DNA of 64,000 nucleotides, taken from positions 6,766-70,765 of the forward strand of contig DAOTGJ010000016.1 of assembly GCA_035447065.1 (NCBI GenBank). Direction: 5' to 3'. Shown in pieces: positions 15,853 to 23,882 of the stretch. The stretch comes from CALEMW01 sp035447065. GTDB lineage: Bacteria; Krumholzibacteriota; Krumholzibacteriia; LZORAL124-64-63. Both the position numbers and the translations under genes were made by a program. The notes beneath the pieces were generated by a model. The model was not told where the DNA came from. It did not search any database and was given only the letters and a program-made list of their open reading frames with translations. Position 1 is the first letter of the stretch. Every line of letters starts with the position of its first letter.

Positions 15853-16923
15853 CTACACCTCGTTGAAGAAGTAGGGCCGCAGGCACTGGATGATCTTGTC
15901 GTAGGTGTCCGGGTAGAGGGCCCACACCGACGCCGCCACCGAGCTCAGCAGGCTGTTGCCGTCCTGGGGCGTGAAGCAGAAGCCGGTGATCTCCGTGCCG
16001 TCCTCGGACACGTGGATGCCGTTGTACGGGATCACGGTCTGGTTGAGGATGCGGCCGTAGAAGCCGTGGTCGCGCCCGAAGGAGAAGATGGAGTTGGCCG
16101 TCTTCTTGTAGCTCATGGCGATGCGGTCGTTCTCCTCGCAGCGCTGCATGAGCTCCGCGTGGGTGACCGGCTTGCGCACCTTCAGGTGGAACTGGAGGGT
16201 GTGCATGAGGTTGGTGTTCAGCTTGATGGCCGACGAGAAGAGCTTCAGGTCGTGACCCATGGTGTTGAACAGGTGCCAGGCGTCGCGGGCGTGGTGGGTG
16301 CCGAACTTGGCGTCGCCGTGGCTGCCCACCTCGGGGCTGGGCAGGAACTTGGTGTCCTGGCTGATGTCGTTGGAGCGGCGGATGCAGACGAAGCGGCCCT
16401 CCACCAGGTTGTCCGCGCCCTCGTCGCCGAAGCCCAGGGTCTTGATGATCACCGACAGGTTGTGCGTGTTGCAGCTCACCACCTGGAGGTACTTGTCCGA
16501 CGCGTGGTCCAGGACCTCGTCGTTGATGCCGCGGGCGTACTGCTTGCCGAAGCCGAACTCGCTGCCCTGGGCGATGAAGAGGTCCGTGCTGTCCTCGTAC
16601 TTGGAGTACCAGCGCTCCTTCATGTCGTTGCCCATGGGGGTGCAGTCGATGATGATGCGGGCCTGCTCCATGGCCTGCTCCGTCTCCACGTCCACCTGCA
16701 TGCCCAGCTCCTTGAAGCCGTCGATGCGGTCGGCGTCGCTCACCATCTTGGCGCCGCGCCGCACGAGGTCCTGCACCTTGGAGCGGTCGGTCACCAGGGG
16801 CGAGTTCTTGTGGAACAGGACCTCGTCGATCCCGAGCTGGTCCTTGAAATGGCAGAGGAGCCCGATGAGGGGCTCGCCGATGGTACCGGTGCCCATGACC
16901 AGGACGTTCTTGGGGCCGTGCAT
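15853..16923 (-). CDS. Archaeal-type (type II) glyceraldehyde-3-phosphate dehydrogenase homologue
   Basis: 356 residues. The N-terminus NVLVMGTGTIGEPLIGLL is a Rossmann nucleotide site. The middle resembles archaeal GAPDH: DCTPMGNDMKE, then YLQVVSCNTHNLSVIIKTL, where the Cys (about residue 148) matches the catalytic cysteine of VVSCNTTGL. FVCIRRSNDISQDT and EVGSHGDAKFGTHHARDAW parallel RRAADP and PSHHGPD, and LNTNLMHTLQFHLKV parallels TTLMHMHTL. Archaeal-type GAPDHs work with NAD(P) in glycolysis or gluconeogenesis. It is somewhat longer than usual and divergent. ATG 16923 has an ideal GGGAGGAATC ribosome site. It stands alone, with about 100 bases before the nucleotidase gene upstream. Confidence 0.75.
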   Translation of the reverse strand: MHGPKNVLVMGTGTIGEPLIGLLCHFKDQLGIDEVLFHKNSPLVTDRSKVQDLVRRGAKMVSDADRIDGFKELGMQVDVETEQAMEQARIIIDCTPMGNDMKERWYSKYEDSTDLFIAQGSEFGFGKQYARGINDEVLDHASDKYLQVVSCNTHNLSVIIKTLGFGDEGADNLVEGRFVCIRRSNDISQDTKFLPSPEVGSHGDAKFGTHHARDAWHLFNTMGHDLKLFSSAIKLNTNLMHTLQFHLKVRKPVTHAELMQRCEENDRIAMSYKKTANSIFSFGRDHGFYGRILNQTVIPYNGIHVSEDGTEITGFCFTPQDGNSLLSSVAASVWALYPDTYDKIIQCLRPYFFNEV

Positions 16924-17024
16924 GATTCCTCCCATATGGATGGCTTCCGGAGTCGGGCCGGGGCGATGCCGCCGACGCCCGCGCACCCGTCCAGGGTACC
17001 ACGGGCCCCGAAGGGCGGTCACCC

Positions 17025-18392
17025 CTATTCGTGGGGCAGCCGCTCCCGGGCGCTGACGAAGAACTTGCCCACCGGGTAGTGGACGAAGTTGCTGACGCGG
17101 CTGGTGTAGACGCAGGCCACGTCGCGGATCTGGCCGCCGAAGCGGCTGGCGGCGCGGCCCTCGCGGAACAGCGAGCCCCAGCCGGGATTCTGCACTCCCG
17201 CGATGCGCCGCTGCAGGATGGAGCGGCGCGCCAGGCTGGCCTTGAGGTACTGGTCCAGGTCCTCCAGGGTCTGGGCGTGGTCGCCGGCGTCGCCGGTCAG
17301 GCGTTCGCGCTCGCGGTGCAGGTCCTCCAGGGTGTCCTCCAGGTCCTCCAGCTCCAGGATGGCCGGGCGCACCTGCTGCGCCGCCACGATCTCCTTCTCC
17401 AGCTCCGGCACGATCATGGCCGTGCGCCAGCCCACGCTCTTCTTGCTGCGCAGGATGTCGCCGTAGGTGTGGTCGCCGAAGTAGAGGATCTCGTCGCCGA
17501 TGGCCTCCAGCTTGGACTCCAGGAAGAAGGCGTCGCCCCCGGTGTAGGCGCGGCCGGTGTTGCCCGGCAGGCCGCGCACGCCCTCGGGCGGCAGGGCCTG
17601 GCCCTTGCCCTTGGCCACGAAGAAGCCCGGCTTGCGCGCGCTGCAGATGATCAGGTCGAAGAGCCGCCACCAGTCCTTGTCCAGGATGTGGCTCATGACC
17701 GCGCCCGTGTACTCCGGCTCGCTGTTGGTCAGCAGGAAGAGGCGGCGGCCGTCCTCCCGGAAGCGGCGCAGCGTGTCGCCCAGCAGAGGGTCGGGCTCGA
17801 AGTAGCGGTCCAGGTCCGCCATGATGCGGCGCTTGAGGCTGCCGTCGCGGTGGATGGCGTCGATGCACTCGCGGATGTCGTCGAAGAGGGTGCGGTAGCT
17901 GGTGCGGATCAGCTCGGGCTGCTCGTCCTTCAGGGCCACCAGGGCCGTGTAGAGGGAGCCCTCGGGCAGGTCGAACAGGGTGTCCACCACGCGGTAGCGG
18001 TCCGCGCCCAGGCGGATGCGGCCGCGCTTGTAGGCGGCGCGCCGCTCGTCGCGGTCCAGCAGGCGGCCGCCGTGGCGCACGCGGGCCACGTAGCCGTAGG
18101 CGTCCATCTTCAGGATGTTGCCCAGGCGCTTGTCCACCACCAGGCCTCGGATCACGGCCGTGCGGTCGTAGGGCACGCGCCGCAGCTCCTCCGGATAGCC
18201 CTTGGCGATGAGGTTCTCCACCGCCATGGCGAAGCAGAGGCTTTCGAACTCCTCGTCGCGGTAGAGGGCCAGGGTGTGGTCCATGTCGAAGCCGATGGCC
18301 GCGATGGCGCTCAGCCGCAGGTTGCGGTTGGCGTAGACGCGCCGATGCGCGGGGAGTCCGTCGCTCCACGCGGGGGCCGGGGATGTCTCCAT
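17025..18392 (-). CDS. HAD-superfamily 5'-nucleotidase (cN-II-like, PF05761 type)
   Basis: 455 residues. HAD motif I is IGFDMDHTLALYRDEEFESL (about 34-53; nucleophile Asp and general-acid Asp). Motif II is FLLTNSEPEYT (about 220). The acidic motif IV is YFGDHTYGDILRSKKSVGW (about 340). These match cytosolic IMP/GMP 5'-nucleotidases, which dephosphorylate purine monophosphates. A coiled segment near 375-420 (LELEDLEDTLEDLHRER) follows the core. ATG 18392 is chosen because GGAGG lies 8 bases upstream; it begins 14 bases past the glycosyltransferase stop, so the two are probably co-transcribed. Confidence 0.88.
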   Translation of the reverse strand: METSPAPAWSDGLPAHRRVYANRNLRLSAIAAIGFDMDHTLALYRDEEFESLCFAMAVENLIAKGYPEELRRVPYDRTAVIRGLVVDKRLGNILKMDAYGYVARVRHGGRLLDRDERRAAYKRGRIRLGADRYRVVDTLFDLPEGSLYTALVALKDEQPELIRTSYRTLFDDIRECIDAIHRDGSLKRRIMADLDRYFEPDPLLGDTLRRFREDGRRLFLLTNSEPEYTGAVMSHILDKDWWRLFDLIICSARKPGFFVAKGKGQALPPEGVRGLPGNTGRAYTGGDAFFLESKLEAIGDEILYFGDHTYGDILRSKKSVGWRTAMIVPELEKEIVAAQQVRPAILELEDLEDTLEDLHRERERLTGDAGDHAQTLEDLDQYLKASLARRSILQRRIAGVQNPGWGSLFREGRAASRFGGQIRDVACVYTSRVSNFVHYPVGKFFVSARERLPHE

Positions 18393-18406
18393 GCAGGGGG
18401 CCTCCG

Positions 18407-19804
18407 TCAGGTCGTCGGCGCGAGAACGGAAGGGTTCCACTCGTCGCGCCAGGACAGCTCGCCGTCGAAGGCGCGGGCCTCGGGGAAGAGGTCGCGCGCC
18501 CGGCGGCGCCAGCTCTTGGCGTTGTCGGTGAAGCCCAGCATCTCAAGGATCCCGCTGCCGCGCAACCACGCGGTGACGTTGCGCTCGTCCAGGGTGACCG
18601 CCCGCAGGTAGTAGCCCAGGGCCCGGCGGTGCTCTCCGGCGGCGGCGGCGCAGGCGGCGCGGCCGCTCCAGGCGTGGGAGTACTCGGGGTCCTGGTCCAG
18701 GGCGGCCAGGAAGCGCTCGCGGGCCGACGGCAGATCGCCGGCCAGCAGGGCCAGCTCGCCCTGGTAGCGCAGGGGCCAGAGCCAGCGCCAGCGGTCGTCG
18801 CGGGCGTGGCCGGGAGCGGAGGCCAGGCAGTCGCGCAGGTCGTTCTCGGCCAGGGTGCGCAGGCTGGCGGCCCGGGACTCGGTCAGGCTCAGCGGCGCGG
18901 CGCCCTCCAGGTGGCGCACGATGGCCACGGCGCGCCGGAACAGCAGCGACGGTTCGCCGGGGAAGATCTCCAGGGCGCTGCGCACGGTGTCCAGGGCGCG
19001 CTGGGTGTCGCCGGCGGCGATCCAGGAGGCGCTGGCCAGGCCGGCCAGCTCGGGGCCGTAGCTCAGCTCCTTGACCTGGGCGGGCGCCATGCCCTCGATG
19101 ATGGACCAGGCCTTGCCCAGCTGCTCCACGTGCTTGGTCAGGCCCGACGCCGGCAGCACCTCGTCCTCCAGCACGGGCATGGACTCGGTGAGCAGACGGT
19201 AGGCGAAATAGGGCTCGTAGGGGTACTCGTGCCAGGCGTCGCGCAGCAGACGCCGGTTGCGGTCCTGGCGGGCCGACACGCGGGCCGCGTCGCCCGGATC
19301 GTGGCGGATGCTCAGACGCGACGGCAGCACCTGCATGTCGCGCGAGGCGGCCCAGTTCTCCAGGGCGATCTCCACGGTGTCGTGCACGGGGTAGCAGTAG
19401 CGCACGTAGGGGTGGTTGCGGAACAGGCGCACCTGCTGCTGCAGGCTGCCGCCCTCCCCCTCGCTCACGCAGAAGCGGTAGCCGGCGGCGCGCTCGTCCG
19501 TCAGCAGGCGCTGCAGCTCCACGGGGCGCACGGGCTGCAGGCGCTCGTCGGCGTCCAGGACCAGGATCCAGTCGCTGCTGGCGGCCTCGATGACGGCGTT
19601 GCGGGCGGCGGCGAAGTCGTCGCGCCACGGCACGTCCAGCACCTTGGCGCCGTAGCCCTCGGCGATGAGGCGGGTGTTGTCCTCGGAGCCGGTGTCGCCC
19701 ACGACGATCTCGTCCACGATGGCCAGCGCGGACTTGATGGTCTGACCGATGGTGGCTTCCTCGTCACGCGCGATGATGCAGAGGCTGACGGTCTTACGCT
19801 TCAT
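18407..19804 (-). CDS. GT2 glycosyltransferase with C-terminal TPR repeats
   Basis: 465 residues. The N-terminal GT-A domain starts VSLCIIARDEEATIGQTI, has VDEIVVGDTGSEDNT, and the DxD-like LVLDADERLQP (about 82-92), typical of SunS/WcaA-like family 2 transferases. From about residue 230 the chain consists of helical repeats, including a clear TPR run HAWSGRAACAAAAGEHRRAL and YYLRAVTLDERN. The combination is common in bacterial glycosyltransferases that act on peptides, proteins or surface polymers. The acceptor cannot be told. ATG 19804 lacks a strong ribosome site. The nucleotidase follows 14 bases after the stop. Confidence 0.88.
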   Translation of the reverse strand: MKRKTVSLCIIARDEEATIGQTIKSALAIVDEIVVGDTGSEDNTRLIAEGYGAKVLDVPWRDDFAAARNAVIEAASSDWILVLDADERLQPVRPVELQRLLTDERAAGYRFCVSEGEGGSLQQQVRLFRNHPYVRYCYPVHDTVEIALENWAASRDMQVLPSRLSIRHDPGDAARVSARQDRNRRLLRDAWHEYPYEPYFAYRLLTESMPVLEDEVLPASGLTKHVEQLGKAWSIIEGMAPAQVKELSYGPELAGLASASWIAAGDTQRALDTVRSALEIFPGEPSLLFRRAVAIVRHLEGAAPLSLTESRAASLRTLAENDLRDCLASAPGHARDDRWRWLWPLRYQGELALLAGDLPSARERFLAALDQDPEYSHAWSGRAACAAAAGEHRRALGYYLRAVTLDERNVTAWLRGSGILEMLGFTDNAKSWRRRARDLFPEARAFDGELSWRDEWNPSVLAPTT

Positions 19805-20006
19805 GGATCGAGCACATCCGCGGTCGAATGATTGGGTCGTTCGAGGTTCGTTCGGGTGTATGATCGACCGTGTTCGTATCGGGTTGAGCCTCAATCCGGC
19901 AGGAAAATCGGCCGTCCGGCGACCGCGTCTTGCCTGCGCTCCGACGATGGGTCAAGATGGAGCCGACCCATCGACCTCAATTGTAACCTTCCATCAAAAG
20001 GCACCC

Positions 20007-20546
20007 ATGAACACGCCGCAGGACCCCTTCCGCCGCCCCTCCGACCGCCTGGCCCGCGCCGGCCTGGACGATCTGGAACGCCTGCCCGTGTGGGCCCTCC
20101 TGGACAACGTGCGCAGCGTGGGGAACGTGGGCTCCATGTTCCGCACCGCCGACGCCGCCGGCCTGGCGGGCCTGTACCTGGCCGGGGTGACCGCCACCCC
20201 GCCGCGGCCGGACATGGAGAAGACGGCTCTGGGCGCCACCGAGACGGTGCCCTGGGACTACTGGCCGGACCCGGTGGCCTGCGTCCGCGCCCTCCAGGCC
20301 CGCGGCGTGACGGTGGCGGCGGTGGAGCAGACCCCCGCGGCGACGGACCTGGAGGCCTGGGCCATGCCCTTCCCCTGCTGCTTCGTGGTGGGGCACGAGG
20401 TGCGGGGCGTCACGCCCGAGGTGCTCGAGGCCGTGGACGCGCACGTGGAGATCCCCATGCACGGAGCCAAGCGCTCGCTGAACGTGGCGGTGAGCTTCGG
20501 GGTGGTGGCCTTCGCGGCGCGGGCCCGCTGGCGGCGCACCCGCTGA
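20007..20546 (+). CDS. SpoU/TrmH-family RNA methyltransferase
   Basis: 179 residues, a compact SPOUT enzyme that would 2'-O-methylate a tRNA or rRNA ribose. Motif 1 is LLDNVRSVGNVGSMFRTADA (about 32-51). Motif 2 is CFVVGHEVRGVTPEVLE (about 127-143). Motif 3 is IPMHGAKRSLNVAVSFGVV (about 150-168), the SAM-binding knot. There is no N-terminal substrate-binding domain, as in TrmL/TrmH-short forms. The specific target is not determinable. It ends 14 bases from the convergent squalene/phytoene synthase. Confidence 0.9.
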   Translation: MNTPQDPFRRPSDRLARAGLDDLERLPVWALLDNVRSVGNVGSMFRTADAAGLAGLYLAGVTATPPRPDMEKTALGATETVPWDYWPDPVACVRALQARGVTVAAVEQTPAATDLEAWAMPFPCCFVVGHEVRGVTPEVLEAVDAHVEIPMHGAKRSLNVAVSFGVVAFAARARWRRTR

Positions 20547-20559
20547 ACCCGAGGCGGGC

Positions 20560-21537
20560 TCAGCCGGCGGCGGAGGGACCGGCCGGGCGACGGTCCAGGG
20601 CCGCCTGCAGGGCGTGGGACAGGGCGTCCACGCGCCGGCGCAAGAGCCGTCGGGAGCGGACCACCACGCCCGAGTTGTGGTACTGGTAGATCACGCGGGC
20701 GCGGTAGCGGCGTCCGCGCACGCGGCGGCCCGCCAGCAGGCGCGCCAGATACACCGCCGACAGCTGCCAGTTCAGGAAGCAGAAGCGCAGATAGCTGACG
20801 TCCCCCTCGGAGATCGACCGCAGGTAGCGGCCGCCGTCCACCAGCCGCGCCACCGCCAGCTCCTGCAGGGGGCGGCTGGGTGCGGCGGCCGGCGCGTCGT
20901 CCGCGCGCCAGCAGTCGTAGAAGGTGCCGGTCCCGGTGTCCGTGCGCAGGTCCCGCACGATGTTCACGAGCTGGAGACCCGTGCCCAGATCCACCGCCGA
21001 AGGGCCTCGCTCCGGGTCGGCGGCGGCGGGTCCGTAGAGCCGGTCCAGCATCTCCCCCACCACGCCGGCCACCACGTAGCAGTACGCCAGCAGGTCGTCC
21101 CGGCGGTCCAGGGCCAGCACGCCGCCGGCCGCGTCACGACGCGCCAGGAAGCCCGCCATGCCGTCCGCCATGACGCCCGCGCAGGCTCCGATGGCCTCGC
21201 GCTGGGGCGCCGGCAGGTCCCGCACCTCGGCGAGCAGATCGTCCAGACGGTCCAGCAGCCGCCTTTCCGCGGCCGAGGCGACGGCGGCCACCGGCGCCAG
21301 GGCGGCGCGGTCCGCGGCGCCGCACGCCAGGCCGGAACGGATCGCCTCGATGGCGAGGATGCGGCGGGGCGTCGGCACGTTGTGGGCGTCCTCGCAGGTG
21401 TCCAAGGCGCGCAGGAGCAGGTAGGCCAGGCTCACCGCATGCCGCTGCTCGCGGTCCAGGACGCCCACGGTCAGGCCGAAGGTGCGGGACACCGCACCCA
21501 GCTGATCGCTCACCGATCTCCGGCACGAGGTGGTCAC
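20560..21537 (-). CDS. Squalene/phytoene synthase-family protein
   Basis: 325 residues. Family members join two prenyl diphosphates head-to-head. SRTFGLTVGVL (about 17-27) is the start of the fold. The first Asp-rich motif is LLRALDTCEDA (about 42-52), where Cys replaces the usual Ile. YCYVVAGVVGEML (about 151-163) and the second Asp-rich motif GLQLVNIVRDLRTD (about 187-200) are well kept. The product could be squalene (hopanoid route) or phytoene; no desaturase or cyclase is nearby. The GTG start at 21537 has GGGAGGAG upstream, and the gene follows adenosine deaminase by 13 bases. Confidence 0.86.
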   Translation of the reverse strand: MTTSCRRSVSDQLGAVSRTFGLTVGVLDREQRHAVSLAYLLLRALDTCEDAHNVPTPRRILAIEAIRSGLACGAADRAALAPVAAVASAAERRLLDRLDDLLAEVRDLPAPQREAIGACAGVMADGMAGFLARRDAAGGVLALDRRDDLLAYCYVVAGVVGEMLDRLYGPAAADPERGPSAVDLGTGLQLVNIVRDLRTDTGTGTFYDCWRADDAPAAAPSRPLQELAVARLVDGGRYLRSISEGDVSYLRFCFLNWQLSAVYLARLLAGRRVRGRRYRARVIYQYHNSGVVVRSRRLLRRRVDALSHALQAALDRRPAGPSAAG

Positions 21538-21550
21538 CGCCGCTCCTCCC

Positions 21551-22636
21551 TCACGCCGTGCGCCAGCGCCGTCCCAGCAGCCCGTGGGGCTCCACGCCCA
21601 AGGCCTCGAACTCGCCCACCACGCGGTTGACCAGGCGGGCCTTCTCGGCCTGGGGCAGGAAGGCGCTCTTGAAGCCGTCCAGCACGATCTTGGCGAGCTG
21701 GGGGGTGCTCAGGTCGTAGTGCTCCACCGCCAGCTCGTACTCGCGGGTCACGGTGGTGTTGGAGACCAGGCGGTTGTCCGTGTTGAGGGTGACGCGCAGG
21801 CCCTCCTCCAGGAAGCGGCTGATGGGGTGGTCGGCCCAGGTGTGGATGGCGCGGGTCTGCATGTTGCTGGCCAGGCACATCTCCACGGGGATGCGGCGGT
21901 CGTTCACCCACTGCATGAGCTCCGGATCCTCCGCCAGATGCGTGCCGTGGCCGATGCGGTTGGCGCCGCACTGGTGCACCGCCTGGTGGATGGACTCGGG
22001 CCCGAAGGCCTCGCCCGCGTGGATGGTGACCGGCAGGTTGTGGTTGCGCACGTGGTAGAAGGCCTGCAGGTGGTCCTTGGCGGGGAAGTCCTTCTCCGCG
22101 CCGGCCAGGTCGAAGGCCACCACGCCGCGGCCCTTCCAGCGCACGGCCAGGTGGGCCAGTTCCAGGGACTTCTCCGGCGAGATGTGGCGGATGCCGCAGA
22201 CGATCTGCCCGCTGACCACGCCGTAGCGGTGGCGCGCGCGGTCCAGCCCGCGCTGCACGGCGGCCACGATGGCGTCCAGCCCCAGCCCCTGCACCGTGTG
22301 CAGCATGGGCGAGTAGCGCACCTCCAGGTAGCGCACGTTCTCGTGGTGGGCGTCCTCGGCCAGCTCGAACGCGATGCGCTCCAGGTCCTCCTCCTTCTGC
22401 ATGATCTGCAGGGTCACGTCGAAGACCTTGAGGTAGTCCACCAGCGACTCGCAGGTCTCGCTCACGCGGCAGACGGCCAGCACGTCGTCCAGGGTCTCGA
22501 AACCCAGGGGCAGGCGGTCGCGGCGGACCAGCTCCAGCACCGTCTCCGGCCGCAGCGATCCGTCCAGGTGCACGTGGAGGTCGATCTTGGGGAACGCGCG
22601 CAGCATGGCGGCGTCGGGACGCGGGTCCAGGGCCAT
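21551..22636 (-). CDS. add: Adenosine deaminase
   Basis: Converts adenosine or deoxyadenosine to inosine for purine salvage. The 361-residue product has zinc ligands HVHLDGS (about 21-27), the catalytic region VTIHAGEAFGP (about 205-215), RIGHGTHL, and the second metal Asp in VTLNTDNRLVS, where N replaces the common D or P after NTD. MALDPRPDAAMLRAFPKIDLH is the normal N-terminus, with GGAGG 8 bases upstream of ATG 22636. A related family member (adenine or 6-aminodeoxyfutalosine deaminase) is possible; the latter would suit menaquinone synthesis. It leads a two-gene unit with the synthase gene and has a long structured leader. Confidence 0.88.
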   Translation of the reverse strand: MALDPRPDAAMLRAFPKIDLHVHLDGSLRPETVLELVRRDRLPLGFETLDDVLAVCRVSETCESLVDYLKVFDVTLQIMQKEEDLERIAFELAEDAHHENVRYLEVRYSPMLHTVQGLGLDAIVAAVQRGLDRARHRYGVVSGQIVCGIRHISPEKSLELAHLAVRWKGRGVVAFDLAGAEKDFPAKDHLQAFYHVRNHNLPVTIHAGEAFGPESIHQAVHQCGANRIGHGTHLAEDPELMQWVNDRRIPVEMCLASNMQTRAIHTWADHPISRFLEEGLRVTLNTDNRLVSNTTVTREYELAVEHYDLSTPQLAKIVLDGFKSAFLPQAEKARLVNRVVGEFEALGVEPHGLLGRRWRTA

Positions 22637-22676
22637 GGCCTGTCCTCCGGGACGTCGAGGGCGGGGGATAGAAAGA

Positions 22677-22708
22677 ATCCTGAGCCTGACCGGAGTCAGG
22701 CTCAGGAT
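22677..22708 (-). terminator. 14-bp hairpin in the add leader, attenuator-like
   Basis: A perfect 14-bp stem (ATCCTGAGCCTGAC pairing with its complement) with a 4-base loop is followed on the minus strand by TTCTTTCTATC. It lies 41 bases before the add start codon and downstream of the predicted promoter, the placement of an attenuator or leader terminator. Confidence 0.6.
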
Positions 22709-22851
22709 ATCCTTCTGCCGATGCGGGCGAGGCTTCCGCGGTCCGAAAGGCGACTCATCTTCGGGCCGGATCGCCGCGCTCCGCAGTCACGAGTCACGTC
22801 TGCTTGGGACCGCATCGACATTGGCATCAGGCGTTAAGCCTTCCGCGCATC

Positions 22852-22880
22852 ATGATACGACAATCGCCAGGGCGATGCAA
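22852..22880 (-). promoter_or_regulatory. Predicted promoter of add
   Basis: Minus strand TTGCAT (22875-22880), 17 bases, TATCAT (22852-22857). Transcription would begin near 22845, giving a leader of about 210 bases. Confidence 0.6.
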
Positions 22881-22896
22881 GACGCCAAGCCCCGGG

Positions 22897-22926
22897 TTGG
22901 ACTTCGCTTCGGCGCTGGCGTATATT
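22897..22926 (+). promoter_or_regulatory. Predicted promoter of the outer-membrane protein gene
   Basis: TTGGAC (22897-22902), 18 bases, TATATT (22921-22926), about 50 bases before the start codon. Confidence 0.6.
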
Positions 22927-22974
22927 CTACAGGCCCATGTTCCAGGATCCCCAGCGAGAAAGGGTTGCGGTTCC

Positions 22975-23808
22975 ATGCACAAGTCCAAGCACGTGCTTCT
23001 TCACGCCCTCCTGGCCCTGCTGCTCGTCCTCGGCGTCGGCGGCGCGGTCCAGGCCCAGGACGATGAGCTGGTCAGCGGCGACGAGCTCGAGGAGTTCATG
23101 GACGAGGCGGGCAGCGATTCGACGGGCGTCGACATCGACGCCGCCGTGGCCGTGTTCACCGCCCGCAAGCACCCTTCCCTCCTCGCGGTCAGCGTGTCCG
23201 GCGAGCACATGATCCCGCTGAACGTGCTCAAGGAGCTGGTCTACGACATCAACGACCTCAAGAAGGCCGCCTTCGGCATGGGCCTGGGCGTGCGCGCCTA
23301 CGTGCTGGACGGGCTGGCCCTCTCGGTGCACGGCCGCACCACCACCATCGGCTTCGTGGACGACAAGCCCGAGGCCATGGCGCCCATCAACGCGCTGCTG
23401 GACGAGCACACCCAGCTCACGCCCGACGCCGGCATCAAGATGGACGGCATCACCGTGGCGGTCACCGCGTACATCGGCAAGCAGGTCATGCCCGAGTCGC
23501 ACTTCAACCCCTACTTCAGCGGCGCCTTCCTCTACTACGACTGGGCCGTGACCACCGACGGCCGCGACGGCGGGGTGCTGTCCTACCAGGGCACGCTGCT
23601 GGAGGGCAGCGATCCCGGCGTGGGCATCGGCTTCGGCACCGAGTACGCGCTGAGCGACAAGCTGCTGCTGGACGTGGGGCTCATGTGGAACTTCGTGCTC
23701 ACGGGCGACGAGGTGAAGTTCGTGAACTTCGAGTCCACCAACAAGAGCCAGTACTGGACCAACACCCAGTGGTGGGGGCTGTCGGTGGGGCTCGTGCTGG
23801 GCCTCTGA
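22975..23808 (+). CDS. Predicted outer-membrane beta-barrel protein
   Basis: 277 residues. The signal peptide (about 1-27) ends AVQAQ. An acidic stretch (DDELVSGDELEEFMDEAGSD) follows. From about residue 55 the chain alternates hydrophobic and polar residues in the way of beta strands, with aromatic ends: MGLGVRAYVLDGLALSVHGR, YFSGAFLYYDWAVTTD, GIGFGTEYALSDKLLLDVGL and the C-terminal WGLSVGLVLGL. This fits a small barrel of the OmpW/OmpA-like porin type. No enzyme motif is seen. ATG 22975 is the start that gives the signal peptide. A terminator follows at once, so it is monocistronic. Confidence 0.75.
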   Translation: MHKSKHVLLHALLALLLVLGVGGAVQAQDDELVSGDELEEFMDEAGSDSTGVDIDAAVAVFTARKHPSLLAVSVSGEHMIPLNVLKELVYDINDLKKAAFGMGLGVRAYVLDGLALSVHGRTTTIGFVDDKPEAMAPINALLDEHTQLTPDAGIKMDGITVAVTAYIGKQVMPESHFNPYFSGAFLYYDWAVTTDGRDGGVLSYQGTLLEGSDPGVGIGFGTEYALSDKLLLDVGLMWNFVLTGDEVKFVNFESTNKSQYWTNTQWWGLSVGLVLGL

Positions 23809-23831
23809 TCCGACGGACATGCGGATGCGGG

Positions 23832-23857
23832 AAGGGCGGCTCCGAGGAGCCGCCCTT
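23832..23857. terminator. Terminator hairpin after the outer-membrane protein gene
   Basis: An 11-bp stem AAGGGCGGCTC/GAGCCGCCCTT with a CGAG loop, between the convergent barrel and GlcF-like genes. Confidence 0.75.
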
Positions 23858-23882
23858 CTGCGTTCCAGGGATCGGATCCGGT

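Larger units (their letters stand above)
22637..22974. other. 338-bp divergent control region between add and the outer-membrane protein gene
   Basis: No gene is visible. It holds back-to-back promoters (minus strand 22852-22880, plus strand 22897-22926), a roughly 200-base add leader, a long hairpin near the add start (22677-22708), a second possible pairing CCGAA/TTCGG around 22743-22766 and a small inverted repeat AGGCGTTAAGCCT near 22829. I looked for known riboswitch cores in the leader and recognised none. Confidence 0.6.

Noticed and set aside
11569..17079. A 1836-codon open frame on the plus strand
   Set aside because: It runs in another frame over the SpoIIE, TPR and GAPDH genes. 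Its product is Arg/Pro/Gly/Ala-rich with no domain, a typical shadow in very GC-rich DNA.
22637..22850. Purine riboswitch in the add leader
   Set aside because: The conserved core with its loop-loop pairs is not found; only generic hairpins are visible.
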